Below are positions 24,115-33,259 of a stretch of DNA of 56,400 bases, in pieces; the first letter of the stretch is position 1, and every line of letters starts with the position of its first letter. Source of the DNA: Nostoc sp. JL34 (lineage in GTDB: Bacteria; Cyanobacteriota; Cyanobacteriia; Cyanobacteriales; Nostocaceae); the NCBI RefSeq assembly GCF_017114945.1, contig NZ_JABXKQ010000016.1:1-56400 (forward strand), written 5' to 3'. Made by a program: the position numbers and the translations under genes. Under the pieces are notes generated by a model, which ran no database searches, was not told the origin of the DNA, and was given only the letters and a program-made list of their open reading frames with translations.

Positions 24115-26250
24115 ATGGCTTCATTTGAATCTTTTTATCAAGAATACCCCTGCTCGTACAATTCTCCCTTAAGTTGCGATCGCCCTTTCCAAACGGCACA
24201 GCAAATCAAGGGTGCTAAGTTTTGCTTGGAATGTGGTTTTCCAGCAACTTTACCGCAGGAGGCTGAGATTAAAGGAAATCAGGGGACTTATCAAATAACT
24301 AGTTTTGTTGGTGTGCGGGGTTTAGGCCGTTTATACTCAGGTGTTCAACTTAAAGACAAACAGCCTGTCCTCATCAAAGAATATCTGCTACCCAATCGTT
24401 CTTTTAATGAAAGTGAGACTCAAAAGCGCAAAGAGACTTTTAAACGGGTGGGTGGGGTAAGTTTAGCCGATAGTCGAGTTCAAAACTTCCGTCTTGTAGA
24501 AACTAAAGAAGCGATCGCAGATGAAAAAGGAGAACGCTGTTATTTAATTACTCAAGGAATAGAGTCATCCCAAACATTAGGTAAGTATCTCATAGAAAAG
24601 GGATCAATGACATCTCCTGATGTGCGCGAGGTACTTAATCAAGGTTTACAAACTCTCCAGTTTCTCCACACGCAAAAGCTGCGTTTTCCCTCAAATCAAG
24701 TACAACTGGGTATAACTCACGGCAATATCAGTTTAGATAGTACTTTAATTAAGGTAGAAAATAATCAAAAGTTTTCTATATACTTTTGTGATTTAGCTAT
24801 CTGGGAAAACTTATTTATTCCACCGATTATTCCTCAACCCGCGCCCGCTAGACCTGAGCAAGATTTAGAATCATTAGGGTTACTAGCCTTTTCTTTATGG
24901 GTAGGACGGACAACTAATTTTTTATCCAACCAGCCTCTCGATCCGAGAGATAATCAACAATGGCCGGATACTGATAGCCATTTAAAGCAGTTTATTTATC
25001 GTTTAATTGGTCTGCAAACTCCTTTTGAGAGTGCAGAAGCGGCTCGTCAAGCACTGCTAAAACTTCCTAAAGAAGATGGTGGCAAAAGTTCGGTGAGTTC
25101 GTCGCCAGGTTCTCAAGAAATAAAAAAGCCTTTGCCAATGCCCTTACTTTTGCTATTAATCTTGCTTTTATTATTACTTGGTGGAGGAATTTGGTATTGG
25201 CTTTGGGGTAGGAAAACAGATAATCCTAATCAATATATCCAATGGTCTAGACTTGTGCGGAATTTCTCAGAAGTCCCCAACGTTCCTTCTGGGCAATTTA
25301 CCTACACAGGAGAAAAAGACAGTACATGGAGTTTTGTTTTGACACAATCAGTGGACAATAGTCGTTTAGGAGATTTATTGACCAGACCAAAGTCAGATGC
25401 AACAGCAACATTTGACTATAAATCTGTTTTGTCATCAAATATAAATAATCCGACTAAAAGTCTCGAAGAAGTCCAAACAAACAAAAAAGATTTTGCAATT
25501 ACTAGTTTGGTAGACAACATTACAGATAAACTTGCTAAAAAACCAGTAGCTTATGATGGGTTACTAGTTTTTGTAGCATTTAATAAAAGAGATTCAAATC
25601 TTGCTAATGCTCTTGGGGGGCAAATCAATCTTGAGCAATTGCGTCAAATTTACACAGGCAAAATTACTAATTGGCAGCAGATTAGTCCTAAACTTCCAAA
25701 TTTACCTGTGAAACCTTTTGCCCCAACTGAACCAGAAGCAATCAGTAAATTTCAACAAATAGTTCTGAAAAATGCTCCTCAAGACGAAGCTTTATTTGCA
25801 GCAAAAGTTACTAAACTTGATACAACAAAAACCCAAAACCTGATCCGCAGTGAGACTTTAGAGGGGCGAAGCACTGGTATTATCAGTTTTGGGATTATCA
25901 GTAAAACTTCGAGTCAGTGTACTGGCTATCCGCTAGCGATCGCAGATGCTAAAAAGTCCGCTATTCAACCTCTGTTTCAAAAGCGCGATCGCCGCTCAAT
26001 TAATCCCTCAGATGACTTGTGTCAGCATGATGATTATTATGTTGATGTCACAACTTTCCAAAGCTACCCCTTGGGATACCCTATTTTTGTAGTGTACCCT
26101 AAAGACAGCAACCGCCTGCCTGGTGGTTCTACATTTGCCCAGATGCTAACTACTCGTCAGGGTCAGTGTTTACTTAGTAAAGTAGGTCTTGTAGCTTTAC
26201 AACCTATGCCTGATGATATAAATTCTTATGCCTGCAAATCGGTGCCCTAA
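24115..26250 (+). CDS. Membrane pseudokinase fused to a PstS-like periplasmic binding domain
   Basis: A 711-aa protein. Near the N-terminus cysteines (SLSCDRPF, FCLECGFP) form a likely zinc ribbon. Residues about 55-320 have a protein-kinase-like fold that appears inactive: the Lys strand is VLIKEYLL, but the catalytic loop is THGNISLD instead of HRDxKxxN, and the DFG position reads FCDLAIW. One strong membrane helix lies at about 341-363. Residues about 400-711 look like a PstS/type 2 periplasmic binding protein (YDGLLVFVAFNKRD, NLEQLRQIYTGKITNWQQI). It may therefore sense an anion or small ligand outside and signal inside through a kinase-like scaffold. Start at ATG 24115. It overlaps the next gene by 23 nt. 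Confidence 0.8.
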   Translation: MASFESFYQEYPCSYNSPLSCDRPFQTAQQIKGAKFCLECGFPATLPQEAEIKGNQGTYQITSFVGVRGLGRLYSGVQLKDKQPVLIKEYLLPNRSFNESETQKRKETFKRVGGVSLADSRVQNFRLVETKEAIADEKGERCYLITQGIESSQTLGKYLIEKGSMTSPDVREVLNQGLQTLQFLHTQKLRFPSNQVQLGITHGNISLDSTLIKVENNQKFSIYFCDLAIWENLFIPPIIPQPAPARPEQDLESLGLLAFSLWVGRTTNFLSNQPLDPRDNQQWPDTDSHLKQFIYRLIGLQTPFESAEAARQALLKLPKEDGGKSSVSSSPGSQEIKKPLPMPLLLLLILLLLLLGGGIWYWLWGRKTDNPNQYIQWSRLVRNFSEVPNVPSGQFTYTGEKDSTWSFVLTQSVDNSRLGDLLTRPKSDATATFDYKSVLSSNINNPTKSLEEVQTNKKDFAITSLVDNITDKLAKKPVAYDGLLVFVAFNKRDSNLANALGGQINLEQLRQIYTGKITNWQQISPKLPNLPVKPFAPTEPEAISKFQQIVLKNAPQDEALFAAKVTKLDTTKTQNLIRSETLEGRSTGIISFGIISKTSSQCTGYPLAIADAKKSAIQPLFQKRDRRSINPSDDLCQHDDYYVDVTTFQSYPLGYPIFVVYPKDSNRLPGGSTFAQMLTTRQGQCLLSKVGLVALQPMPDDINSYACKSVP

Positions 26251-26866
26251 TCCCAGTTGCGAATATTTTAACCGCGCCCTGCCTAACAATGCTAAGGTTT
26301 GTCCCTGGTGTTCAACTCCTGTGGGCCCTGTAAATAATGTAGTTTCCCCTACACCACAACAACCCAATCAACAACAACCCAATCAACAACCACCTAGTCA
26401 ATATCAGCGGCCAGCAACAGACCAACCTAACTACCAAGTTCCCCAACAACCTCCCGTTGATTATTCAACAGTCTATCAGCCACGAGTTTCCTATCAACCA
26501 ACACCGCCTGTTTATACCCCTCCGCCTCAAAGAGCGCCTGTTTTAAAGCTGATTCATAGCACAGGAAGAGAATTTAACCTTGTTGGAGAAGGAGGTTATA
26601 TTGGTCGCCGCAGTCAGAGTCCAGGAATAGCGCCGCCAGAAATTGACTTGACCGGCATTCCCAGTGAAGGAATAGTCTCTCGTCGTCATGCACGAGTCGA
26701 TTGGGACTGGTCGCAAAATTCCTACATGATTGTTGATATGAGTACAAATGGTATTTATTTAAACAACAATCCTCTAACTCCTGGTATGCAATATCGCCTG
26801 TTAAATGGTGATTCAGTGCGATTTGGTCAGGATAACCTAGTCAACTTCACTGTATATATTGTGTAG
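26228..26866 (+). CDS. Zinc-ribbon FHA domain protein
   Basis: A 212-aa protein. Residues 1-32 are a zinc ribbon (CPNPSCEYFNRALPNNAKVC followed by PWC), residues about 36-100 a Gln/Pro-rich linker (many QQPNQ units), and residues about 105-212 an FHA phosphothreonine-binding domain (GEGGYIGRRSQSPG, EGIVSRRHARVDW, DMSTNGIYLNNNPL). It should bind Thr-phosphorylated partners. The 23-nt overlap with the pseudokinase gene shows co-translation; the zinc ribbon is also shared with that neighbour's N-terminus. Candidate phospho-donor is the kinase at 12542-14722. Confidence 0.9.
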   Translation: MPANRCPNPSCEYFNRALPNNAKVCPWCSTPVGPVNNVVSPTPQQPNQQQPNQQPPSQYQRPATDQPNYQVPQQPPVDYSTVYQPRVSYQPTPPVYTPPPQRAPVLKLIHSTGREFNLVGEGGYIGRRSQSPGIAPPEIDLTGIPSEGIVSRRHARVDWDWSQNSYMIVDMSTNGIYLNNNPLTPGMQYRLLNGDSVRFGQDNLVNFTVYIV

Positions 26867-26914
26867 TAAAAATATTATTTGAAAATTGACTAATGACCAA
26901 TGACTAATGACTAA

Positions 26915-27991
26915 ATGAGCAATGTATTTCGGGAATTCGTGCAAAAAGTAGGCAGCGGAAACCACACAGCCGAGAATTTAACTCGCGCCCAAGCAGCCAC
27001 TGCTACTAAAATGATGCTGTTGGGTGAAGCTACACCAGCCCAAATCGGAGCGTTTTTAATTGCTCATCGAATCAAGCGTCCCACGGGGGAAGAGTTAGCG
27101 GGAATGTTGGATGCCTATCATGAACTTGGGCCAAAACTGCAACCAATAGCTTCTCGGCGACCAGCGATCGCTCTTGGTATACCTTATGATGGCAGAACAC
27201 GCACAGCCCCAATTAGTCCCGTCACAGCTTTATTGCTCGCCGCAGTGGGACAACCAGTGGTAATGCACGGTGGCGATCGCCTACCAACGAAGTATGGTTT
27301 ACCCCTGATAGATATTTGGCAGGGTTTAGGAGTCGATTGGACGACCCTACCACTGGCAAAAACTCAGCAAGTGTTTGAGCAAACGGGAATCGGCTTTATT
27401 TATCTGCCTCAGCATTTTCCCTTAACTACAAGTATTTGGGAGTACCGCGACCAACTTGGCAAACGTCCGCCGTTGGCGACTATGGAGCTAATTTGGTGTC
27501 CTTATGCTGGGGATGCTCACGTAATTGCTGGGTTTGTCCATCCGCCAACAGAAGGAATGTTTCAGATAGCTCTGGGACTGCGGGGAGTAACAAAATTTAC
27601 ATTAGTCAAAGGATTGGAAGGTAGTTGCGACTTACCGCGCGATCGCACTGCAATTATCAGCTTATCTTCATCCGTAGCATCCCAAGAGGTAGAACGATTG
27701 CACCTCGTACCGCGTGATTACGGTTTCACTACCAAGAACGTACCCCTTGGAACTACTGAAGAACTGGTGGCAGAAATTCAGGAGGTTTTAGCAGGTAAAC
27801 CAGGTGAATTGATGCAAACAGTCTTGTGGAATGGCGGATTTTATCTATGGCGGAGTGGTATTTGTTCAGATATGGCAGAGGGTTTAGCTAAAGCAGAAGA
27901 ATTATTAACCAATGGTCTGGTAGCAGCTAAACTCCAAGAACTGAGCCAGGTAGTGAATTCAGTATCAGCATCTATACCCTTTAGGGTGTGA
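26915..27991 (+). CDS. TrpD2-like anthranilate phosphoribosyltransferase family protein
   Basis: A 358-aa member of the glycosyltransferase family 3 (TrpD/YbiB-like) group. It shows the N-terminal helical part (AQAATATKMMLLGEATPAQI, GAFLIAHRIKRPTGEELAG) and the phosphoribosyl-binding core with VMHGGDRLPTKYGLP and a later LVKGLEGSCDLPRD. The PRPP loop of true TrpD (GTGGD) is replaced, and the first glycine-rich loop is ALGIPYDGRTRTAPIS, so tryptophan synthesis is unlikely. YbiB-like proteins bind nucleic acid; that is only a possibility here. Short tgactaa repeats lie directly before the ATG. The 3' end overlaps the LCP gene by 11 nt. Confidence 0.85.
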   Translation: MSNVFREFVQKVGSGNHTAENLTRAQAATATKMMLLGEATPAQIGAFLIAHRIKRPTGEELAGMLDAYHELGPKLQPIASRRPAIALGIPYDGRTRTAPISPVTALLLAAVGQPVVMHGGDRLPTKYGLPLIDIWQGLGVDWTTLPLAKTQQVFEQTGIGFIYLPQHFPLTTSIWEYRDQLGKRPPLATMELIWCPYAGDAHVIAGFVHPPTEGMFQIALGLRGVTKFTLVKGLEGSCDLPRDRTAIISLSSSVASQEVERLHLVPRDYGFTTKNVPLGTTEELVAEIQEVLAGKPGELMQTVLWNGGFYLWRSGICSDMAEGLAKAEELLTNGLVAAKLQELSQVVNSVSASIPFRV

Positions 27992-29405
27992 GCGACTTCT
28001 CCAAAATAGATTTTTGTTGCAACCAATCCTGACCGACTTGGATACTGATATCCGAGCCAAGGTTACCAGTACTTTCCACGCGCACTTCGCCAAATCCCAA
28101 AGTGTTGCGAATTGATTCAGCACTATCACCATCTCCTTGTTGGGCGACAATGTGAGTTACATCTAGAGGTTCACCCCATGCCTTGGCCACATAGATATTG
28201 CGATATCCAGATTTTTCCAAAGCTCTAATTAATGGTTGGAGGTTGGAGCGATCGCCACCTGTACTATCTTGAATTGCTACACGCAAAGAGCGTGGATCGG
28301 TAGCAGTCGCCAGCTGTTCCTGTTCTGACTCTAAACCAAAGTGTTGAGCCATCAGTTTCGCAATCCCATTTTTGTTAGGCAACCAATAGCTAGCATCAAA
28401 CTCGCCTTTCTCGCTAAAGCGACCTGGCAGCATTAACATTTGCATATTAGAGCGATTTGTCCGCACCCCAAAACCCATTAGCGCTACTAACTCTTCAACC
28501 GTCAAGTTAGTATCAATGTGTTCTTTCACAACATCAAGAACTTTAGGTAATTGAGCAACAGTAGCCGGGTTGAGTGTTTGATCCATCAAAGCGCGAATCA
28601 CCATTTGCTGCCGCTGAATCCGACCAATATCACCGAGTTCGTCATGGCGAAAACGCAACAATTGTAGTGCCTGATCGCCGTTAAGATGCTGCTTACCCGC
28701 CTTCAAATTGATGTACAAATGCTGAGAATCATCTTGGTATTTCATATCTTTGGGGACGTAGACAGTCACACCGCCCAAAGCATCAATTAGCTTGGCAACT
28801 CCCAAAACGTTAATTCGGATATAGCGATCAATTCCCGCCCCACCTAAGAGATTGCTGACGGTTCTGGCAGTCAAAGCTGGCCCACCTTCAACATTGGCAG
28901 AATTAATTTTTTTCACTCCATACCCCTCTATTTCCGTGCGGGTATCTCTAGGAATGGAGAGCATATTTATTTTTTTCGTCTCTGGATCAAATTTGACCAA
29001 GAGCATGACATCGGAAAGACCATCAAAGGAGTTTACTTGGGGCAGGTATTTGAGGTTTTTGGTATCTTCGGGAGGGTTTTGGATATCTGGCGGAAGTACG
29101 CTCATTCCCATCACCAAGAGATTCACCGGGCGAGTTAATTCTGAAAATCGCAGCACACCTCCAGAAATACGATCGCTATCAAAGGCCGCCTCATCCTTTG
29201 GAGTTAGCTGGGCTTGTTGCAAAGGCGTACTGGTTAAAGATACCGCCAAAAGTGCCCCCGCAGTTGCTGACACCATTGCAATACCACTCATCCCTACCCA
29301 AAACCACAGCCAACGTCCTGATGTCGATTTCTGGGGAATTTTTTTACTGGACTTTGAGGCTTTTCCCGACTGGTTTTCTTCCGCCGAACTTCTTTGAATG
29401 GTCAC
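27981..29405 (-). CDS. LytR-CpsA-Psr (LCP) family protein with LytR_C domain
   Basis: A 474-aa membrane-bound phosphotransferase-like protein. LCP proteins attach polysaccharides to the cell wall or envelope. After a charged N-terminus comes one helix (LWFWVGMSGIAMVSATAGALL), then the LCP domain: SDVMLLVKFDPETKKINMLSI, PRDTRTEI, KINSANVEGG, LGGVTVYVP, LRFRHDELGDIGRIQRQQ. These include the Arg/Asp residues that hold the lipid pyrophosphate. The C-terminal region (SGYRNIYVAKAWGEP onward) is a LytR_C domain. The GTG at 29405 is preferred, since gaggaa lies just upstream; GTG 29417 is also open. Convergent with the TrpD2-like gene. Confidence 0.9.
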   Translation of the reverse strand: MTIQRSSAEENQSGKASKSSKKIPQKSTSGRWLWFWVGMSGIAMVSATAGALLAVSLTSTPLQQAQLTPKDEAAFDSDRISGGVLRFSELTRPVNLLVMGMSVLPPDIQNPPEDTKNLKYLPQVNSFDGLSDVMLLVKFDPETKKINMLSIPRDTRTEIEGYGVKKINSANVEGGPALTARTVSNLLGGAGIDRYIRINVLGVAKLIDALGGVTVYVPKDMKYQDDSQHLYINLKAGKQHLNGDQALQLLRFRHDELGDIGRIQRQQMVIRALMDQTLNPATVAQLPKVLDVVKEHIDTNLTVEELVALMGFGVRTNRSNMQMLMLPGRFSEKGEFDASYWLPNKNGIAKLMAQHFGLESEQEQLATATDPRSLRVAIQDSTGGDRSNLQPLIRALEKSGYRNIYVAKAWGEPLDVTHIVAQQGDGDSAESIRNTLGFGEVRVESTGNLGSDISIQVGQDWLQQKSILEKSLTP

Positions 29406-29691
29406 AGACTTCCTCACACTTACTCACTAATCAAATTCGGTAAATTTGCAGACTAAAAACATCCAAACAAATCAACCCATAATAGCTAACTCTTAATTAT
29501 CAGTGCTAACTTTTTTAATGTAGTGTCAACCACAACACTTATAGCAGCATTTCTCTTTCTTTTGGGCCAATCTAGAGATGTTTTACTGAAGTATGGCAAT
29601 AATAAACTGGATTTGACTAGATATATGGATAAATCAACTGTAAATTTTTAGGAAATAAGTAAAAACACTGACAAATTGTCACCATAAAAAA

Positions 29692-30207
29692 TTAAGATAA
29701 ATACTTGCTAAGCACTCGTTCTGCTAAATTACTAACCCCTGGTAAACGACCAGATTTGCCCTGCATCAGGCGCAAAATCAACCAGACACTTACTAAAAAG
29801 TAACCCGACGTGAGAAAGCTATTCAGGATAAATAGACGTAGCGGAAAAAAATCTGAAGTTGCTGCTCCGGTCGCTAATAATAGATAACCTAACAGCCAAG
29901 TAAGTGCCAAAGTAATAGACAGACGACTAATAGCAAGTTGTTCCCGACTACCCTGGCCCCGATAGAGAGTCCACAAGGATGGAAAAAAGCCGATAATCGG
30001 AACTAAGTGTAAAAGTAACTGTGTTTTTGAGATTGGGAATTGGGAATTGGGCATTGGGCATTGGGCATTGGGAGGAGACAAAGGAGAGACTTCTTCAATA
30101 ATTCTTCCTTGTCCCCTCTGTCCTCCTTGTCCCTCTTCTCCCCCCAGTCCCCAGTCCCCAGTCCCCAGTCCCCAGTCTCCATTCTCTTTCGGTTCAAAAT
30201 TATTCAT
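29692..30207 (-). CDS. Conserved membrane protein with short-repeat insertion
   Basis: A 171-aa (or 186-aa, start 30252) protein with three or four membrane helices: LLLHLVPIIGFFPSLWTLY, LALTWLLGYLLLATGAA, FFPLRLFILNSFLTSGY, FLVSVWLILRLM. Function unknown; it looks like a conserved cyanobacterial membrane protein. Between MNNFEPKE and SKTQ lies a stretch of about 51 codons made of Nostoc short tandem repeats (GDWGLGTGDWGLGG, NAQCPMPNSQFPI), in frame. The reading frame continues across it, so the insertion may be translated. Helix pattern is otherwise intact. Ending is not followed by a clear terminator. Confidence 0.65.
   Translation of the reverse strand: MNNFEPKENGDWGLGTGDWGLGGEEGQGGQRGQGRIIEEVSPLSPPNAQCPMPNSQFPISKTQLLLHLVPIIGFFPSLWTLYRGQGSREQLAISRLSITLALTWLLGYLLLATGAATSDFFPLRLFILNSFLTSGYFLVSVWLILRLMQGKSGRLPGVSNLAERVLSKYLS
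30030..30182. repeat. Short tandem repeats inside a coding frame
   Basis: Two arrays: ttgggaattgggaattgggcattgggcattggg (30033-30074) and ccccagt repeated about five times (30142-30175), with G/T-rich and C-rich sequence between. The whole is 153 nt, a multiple of three, and lies in frame within the membrane protein gene. Confidence 0.8.
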
Positions 30208-30316
30208 TGGGGTTAGTCTAACTCCTAAACTAGAAGGATGAATAAGACTCATATAGTTAGAGATAATAAGCTGTAAAGAAAAATTTCATTTAGTTCTATT
30301 CCGCAATCAGCTCAAA

Positions 30317-31483
30317 ATGCAGACACGCAAGCTACTCGACTGGTGGCAAAGATTCACACCAATAGCGCGAATCGGGGCGATCGCGTTATTCCTTCCGCTG
30401 CTAGTTCTCAATGGTTGGGCACTTTCGGTATTCTTTAATTATTTCCATTCTCTCATAGTCATTTTAGTCGGAGCCTCAGTGCTAGCATTTCTGCTCAACT
30501 ACCCCGTGAGCTGGATGGAGCATCAAGGTGCTAGGCGAGAGCAAGTCGCTATCTTAGTATTTCTCTTGGCTTTATCGATTTTATTGGCGTTGGGTGTGAC
30601 ACTTTTTCCCCTGGCTCTTACCCAAGCTCAACAACTGGTGGCTCGTTTGCCAGAGTTGATCGACTCTGGACGCTCTCAGTTAATGATATTAAACGAAAAA
30701 GCTGAGACTTTTGGCTTACCGATTAACCTCGATGCTCTGGTAGTGCAAATCAACGATCGCGTCAAAGGACAATTACAAGCGATCGCTGGACAAGTTTTAA
30801 ATCTGGCAGTAGTTACAGTCACTAGTCTGCTAGATATTCTTTTGACGATGGTTTTGACTTTCTATCTTTTACAGCATGGGGGTGAACTCTGGCAAAGTTT
30901 AGTGGAATGGCTACCTAATAAATTTCGCGAGCCTTTCTCCAAAACAGTCCGCCTAAGCTTCCAAAATTTCTTCATCACCCAGCTGATTTTATCTACCTGT
31001 ATGGCCTCAGCTCTTATTCCTACCTTTTTGTGGCTGAAAGTGCCATTTGGGCTGCTATTCGGCCTAACTATTGGCCTGATGGCTCTCGTCCCCTTTGGTG
31101 GTTCTGTGGGCATCGCCCTGACTACACTATTGGTAGCGCTGCAAGATTTTTCAATGGGTGTGAGAGTGTTGATAGCAGCAGTAATTGTACAGCAAATTCT
31201 CGAAAACTTAATTGCCCCCCGAATTTTAGGCAGCTTTACGGGTTTAAATCCAGTTTGGATTTTAATTTCGGTCTTGACAGGGGCAAGAGTTGGCGGGCTG
31301 TTGGGTGTAATTGTGGCAGTACCCACAGCTGTTGTGATTAAAACTGCTTTAAGTGCCTTGCGTCTTGGTAGGGAGATAAATGATAGCGCCACTGGGGAGA
31401 TAACTGCACCTGTTGCAGCAAACGAGTCCCCGAAGGCTGACGCTAAAAACACTCTGAGTATTTCTGAAGCGACATTACCCTAA
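30317..31483 (+). CDS. AI-2E family transporter-like permease
   Basis: A 388-aa inner membrane protein of the AI-2E (TqsA/YdiK/PerM) family. It has about eight membrane helices: IGAIALFLPLLVLNGWALS, LIVILVGASVLAFLLNYPV, ILVFLLALSILLALGV, LTMVLTFYLL, LFGLTIGLMALVPFGGSVG, and the end VLTGARVGGLLGVIVAVPTA, with the family motif VPFGG and the conserved loop GVRVLIAAVIVQQILENLIAPRI (given in parts: VQQILEN, IAPRILG). The substrate cannot be read; some homologues export small molecules or ions. The gene looks complete. It lies divergent from the repeat-bearing membrane gene and convergent with the serpin gene (16 nt). Confidence 0.9.
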   Translation: MQTRKLLDWWQRFTPIARIGAIALFLPLLVLNGWALSVFFNYFHSLIVILVGASVLAFLLNYPVSWMEHQGARREQVAILVFLLALSILLALGVTLFPLALTQAQQLVARLPELIDSGRSQLMILNEKAETFGLPINLDALVVQINDRVKGQLQAIAGQVLNLAVVTVTSLLDILLTMVLTFYLLQHGGELWQSLVEWLPNKFREPFSKTVRLSFQNFFITQLILSTCMASALIPTFLWLKVPFGLLFGLTIGLMALVPFGGSVGIALTTLLVALQDFSMGVRVLIAAVIVQQILENLIAPRILGSFTGLNPVWILISVLTGARVGGLLGVIVAVPTAVVIKTALSALRLGREINDSATGEITAPVAANESPKADAKNTLSISEATLP

Positions 31484-31499
31484 TTGCCCCCTGCCTCTC

Positions 31500-32831
31500 T
31501 CATTGTGGCTCGATGATGGAACCCATAAACAAAACGTTTCCCGTCTGATTATCCCTAATCACACAGAAGAAGGGACGATCAACAATCATTCGGAATGGTT
31601 CTGCTTCTTCTCTCAAAGATGTTGCTACTATTCCCACTGAAGTAGCCGCAGCTGCTTCGGTGCCTTCTTCGTTCACTTCAAAAAAAGTTTTATGCTTAAC
31701 TTGGCTAATGGCAAAGTTTTTACCCATACCAGAAAAATTGGCTTTGTTGCTGAAAGCCTCTTCCATGCCTAAACTTTTTAAAGCATCATTGAGCGTAACT
31801 TCATAGTCTGTTTTGAAGCGCGGTAGGCGAATAAAGCCTTTTTGTTTGTTGAACTGAGTCATCCATTTTTCCCAGTTCTCAACATTCAAGTTTTTATAAA
31901 ATTCTTTGAGGTTAGAGTTCTGTTTGGGCAGGAAAATATAAAAACTGACCTTACCATCTTTATCGTAAGGTAAACTAACTGCCTGAAATTGTTCGCTTTC
32001 ATAGTATCTATAATCACCATTCTGCGACATCATTAGGTGTTGTTTTCGCTTGCCAGATGTGATGTGAAAAGGATATTGAGCGGTTTGATTTTTATCAAAC
32101 TCGTTAGTCCAATTACCTTTAAAATATATGGCATTAATCAAAAATAGTACCTGATTTGGTTCAATTGTTTCAACTATTTTATTAATTTTACCATTAGTAT
32201 TTTCTTTCACCCAATTATTGATAATACTAGATGCAGCGACATCTTTAAAGTTTAAATTACTGACCTTAGCTTGATAGAAATCCTGGTTTTTTTTGAGGAA
32301 GTCTGGTGCAAAGGTAACATCTTGATTTGCCCAAAGTGAGTTAGCAATCTTCAGTTGCACTTTCGCATCCGAATTATCTAAAAGCTGCTTTAATGCCGCC
32401 GCGTAAGAAGAGTTGATTTCTGGTAGATTCATCCCCTGTAATTCTAGAGTTTTTGCCATTGCTTGTTGAGTCGAACCACTAGCGCCGTTGTAGGTCATAG
32501 CAAGAGCGATCGCAACACTCGAAGGTGAGATAAAAATATTCTTCTCACCCCGATCATTCTTCAGAACTTCTGAAAAAAGTTTGAAGCCAAACTTATTGCT
32601 AGACTCAACTATTTTTGTATCAGTGTTGACTGTTTTTTTTTGCAATGGATTTTCTGGCTGAGGTAAACTAGATTGGGCAAGGGCACTTTTATTGCTATTG
32701 ACTTGAGAACACCCTAATACACTGAATAGAACAACACTTGCAGCTGCTAGAGCATAACGTCTGCCCAGACTCACACCGTAACGTCTTTGCAGGAAATTTT
32801 CTTTCGCATCACTAAATTTCTGCCGATTCAT
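31500..32831 (-). CDS. Serpin family protease inhibitor, predicted lipoprotein
   Basis: A 443-aa serpin. The N-terminus has a hydrophobic segment followed by a lipobox-like SVLGCSQ near residue 41, so the mature protein is probably lipid-anchored at the cell surface. Core marks are FISPSSVAIALAMTYNGASG, ANSLW, LINAIYFKGNW, VSLPYDKDGKVSFYIFLP and FRMIVDRPFFCVIRDNQTGNVLFMG. The reactive loop hinge EEGTEAAAATS has the small residues needed for inhibitory insertion; counting from it puts P1-P1' near Thr-Ser, suited to elastase- or subtilisin-like proteases. gagg precedes the ATG by 7-8 nt. Bacterial serpins are uncommon. A subtilase gene lies upstream on the same strand. Confidence 0.93.
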   Translation of the reverse strand: MNRQKFSDAKENFLQRRYGVSLGRRYALAAASVVLFSVLGCSQVNSNKSALAQSSLPQPENPLQKKTVNTDTKIVESSNKFGFKLFSEVLKNDRGEKNIFISPSSVAIALAMTYNGASGSTQQAMAKTLELQGMNLPEINSSYAAALKQLLDNSDAKVQLKIANSLWANQDVTFAPDFLKKNQDFYQAKVSNLNFKDVAASSIINNWVKENTNGKINKIVETIEPNQVLFLINAIYFKGNWTNEFDKNQTAQYPFHITSGKRKQHLMMSQNGDYRYYESEQFQAVSLPYDKDGKVSFYIFLPKQNSNLKEFYKNLNVENWEKWMTQFNKQKGFIRLPRFKTDYEVTLNDALKSLGMEEAFSNKANFSGMGKNFAISQVKHKTFFEVNEEGTEAAAATSVGIVATSLREEAEPFRMIVDRPFFCVIRDNQTGNVLFMGSIIEPQ

Positions 32832-33259
32832 TCTGCTACCTCACTTGCCAAAGATTCCCGATCTGTGCTCAGAGTTGACGCAGATACTGTGTCAATGATT
32901 AACTATTGCATCTGCTCCAATAGAAAAATGGGCTGTTACAGAAACTGTAACAACAAGTTAGTAGTTCGGAGGAATTAAACACAACTTGTGAGAGTTGCTA
33001 ATTTCTAATTGAGGCGGCTATGCAGACGAGTTATAAAAAATTTCTTTTTAGGATTTTTCCTATTTATGCATAAACGTATTGTAAGCTACGTAATCACAAA
33101 ATAACCACTTCTGTTGAATTTTTATAGATCAAATAACGTTTTCAGTTGCACTCAATACAGAACTTTTGTAGGGACGCACGGCTGTGCGTTCCTACCCGGT
33201 GGTTTATTTACTTGAAAAACGCTGTAATTTTAGACAGATAATAGTTTTGCGTCCCTGTT
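32832..33259. other. 428-nt intergenic region between subtilase and serpin genes
   Basis: No credible gene. It carries a near-perfect hairpin at 33168-33195 (gtagggacgcac with gtgcgttcctac, loop ggct), a widespread Nostoc repeat that could end the upstream subtilase transcript. The rest is AT-rich and probably holds the serpin promoter. Confidence 0.55.
33168..33195. repeat. Hairpin repeat (gtagggacgcac family)
   Basis: A 12-bp stem with one G-T pair and a four-base loop, 65 nt after the subtilase stop. Repeats of this family are scattered in Nostoc genomes. Confidence 0.65.

Noticed and set aside
28852..29397. 181-codon plus-strand frame
   Set aside because: Antisense to the LCP gene, whose domains are unambiguous.
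30862..31452. 196-codon minus-strand frame
   Set aside because: Antisense to the AI-2E-type permease gene; no independent features.
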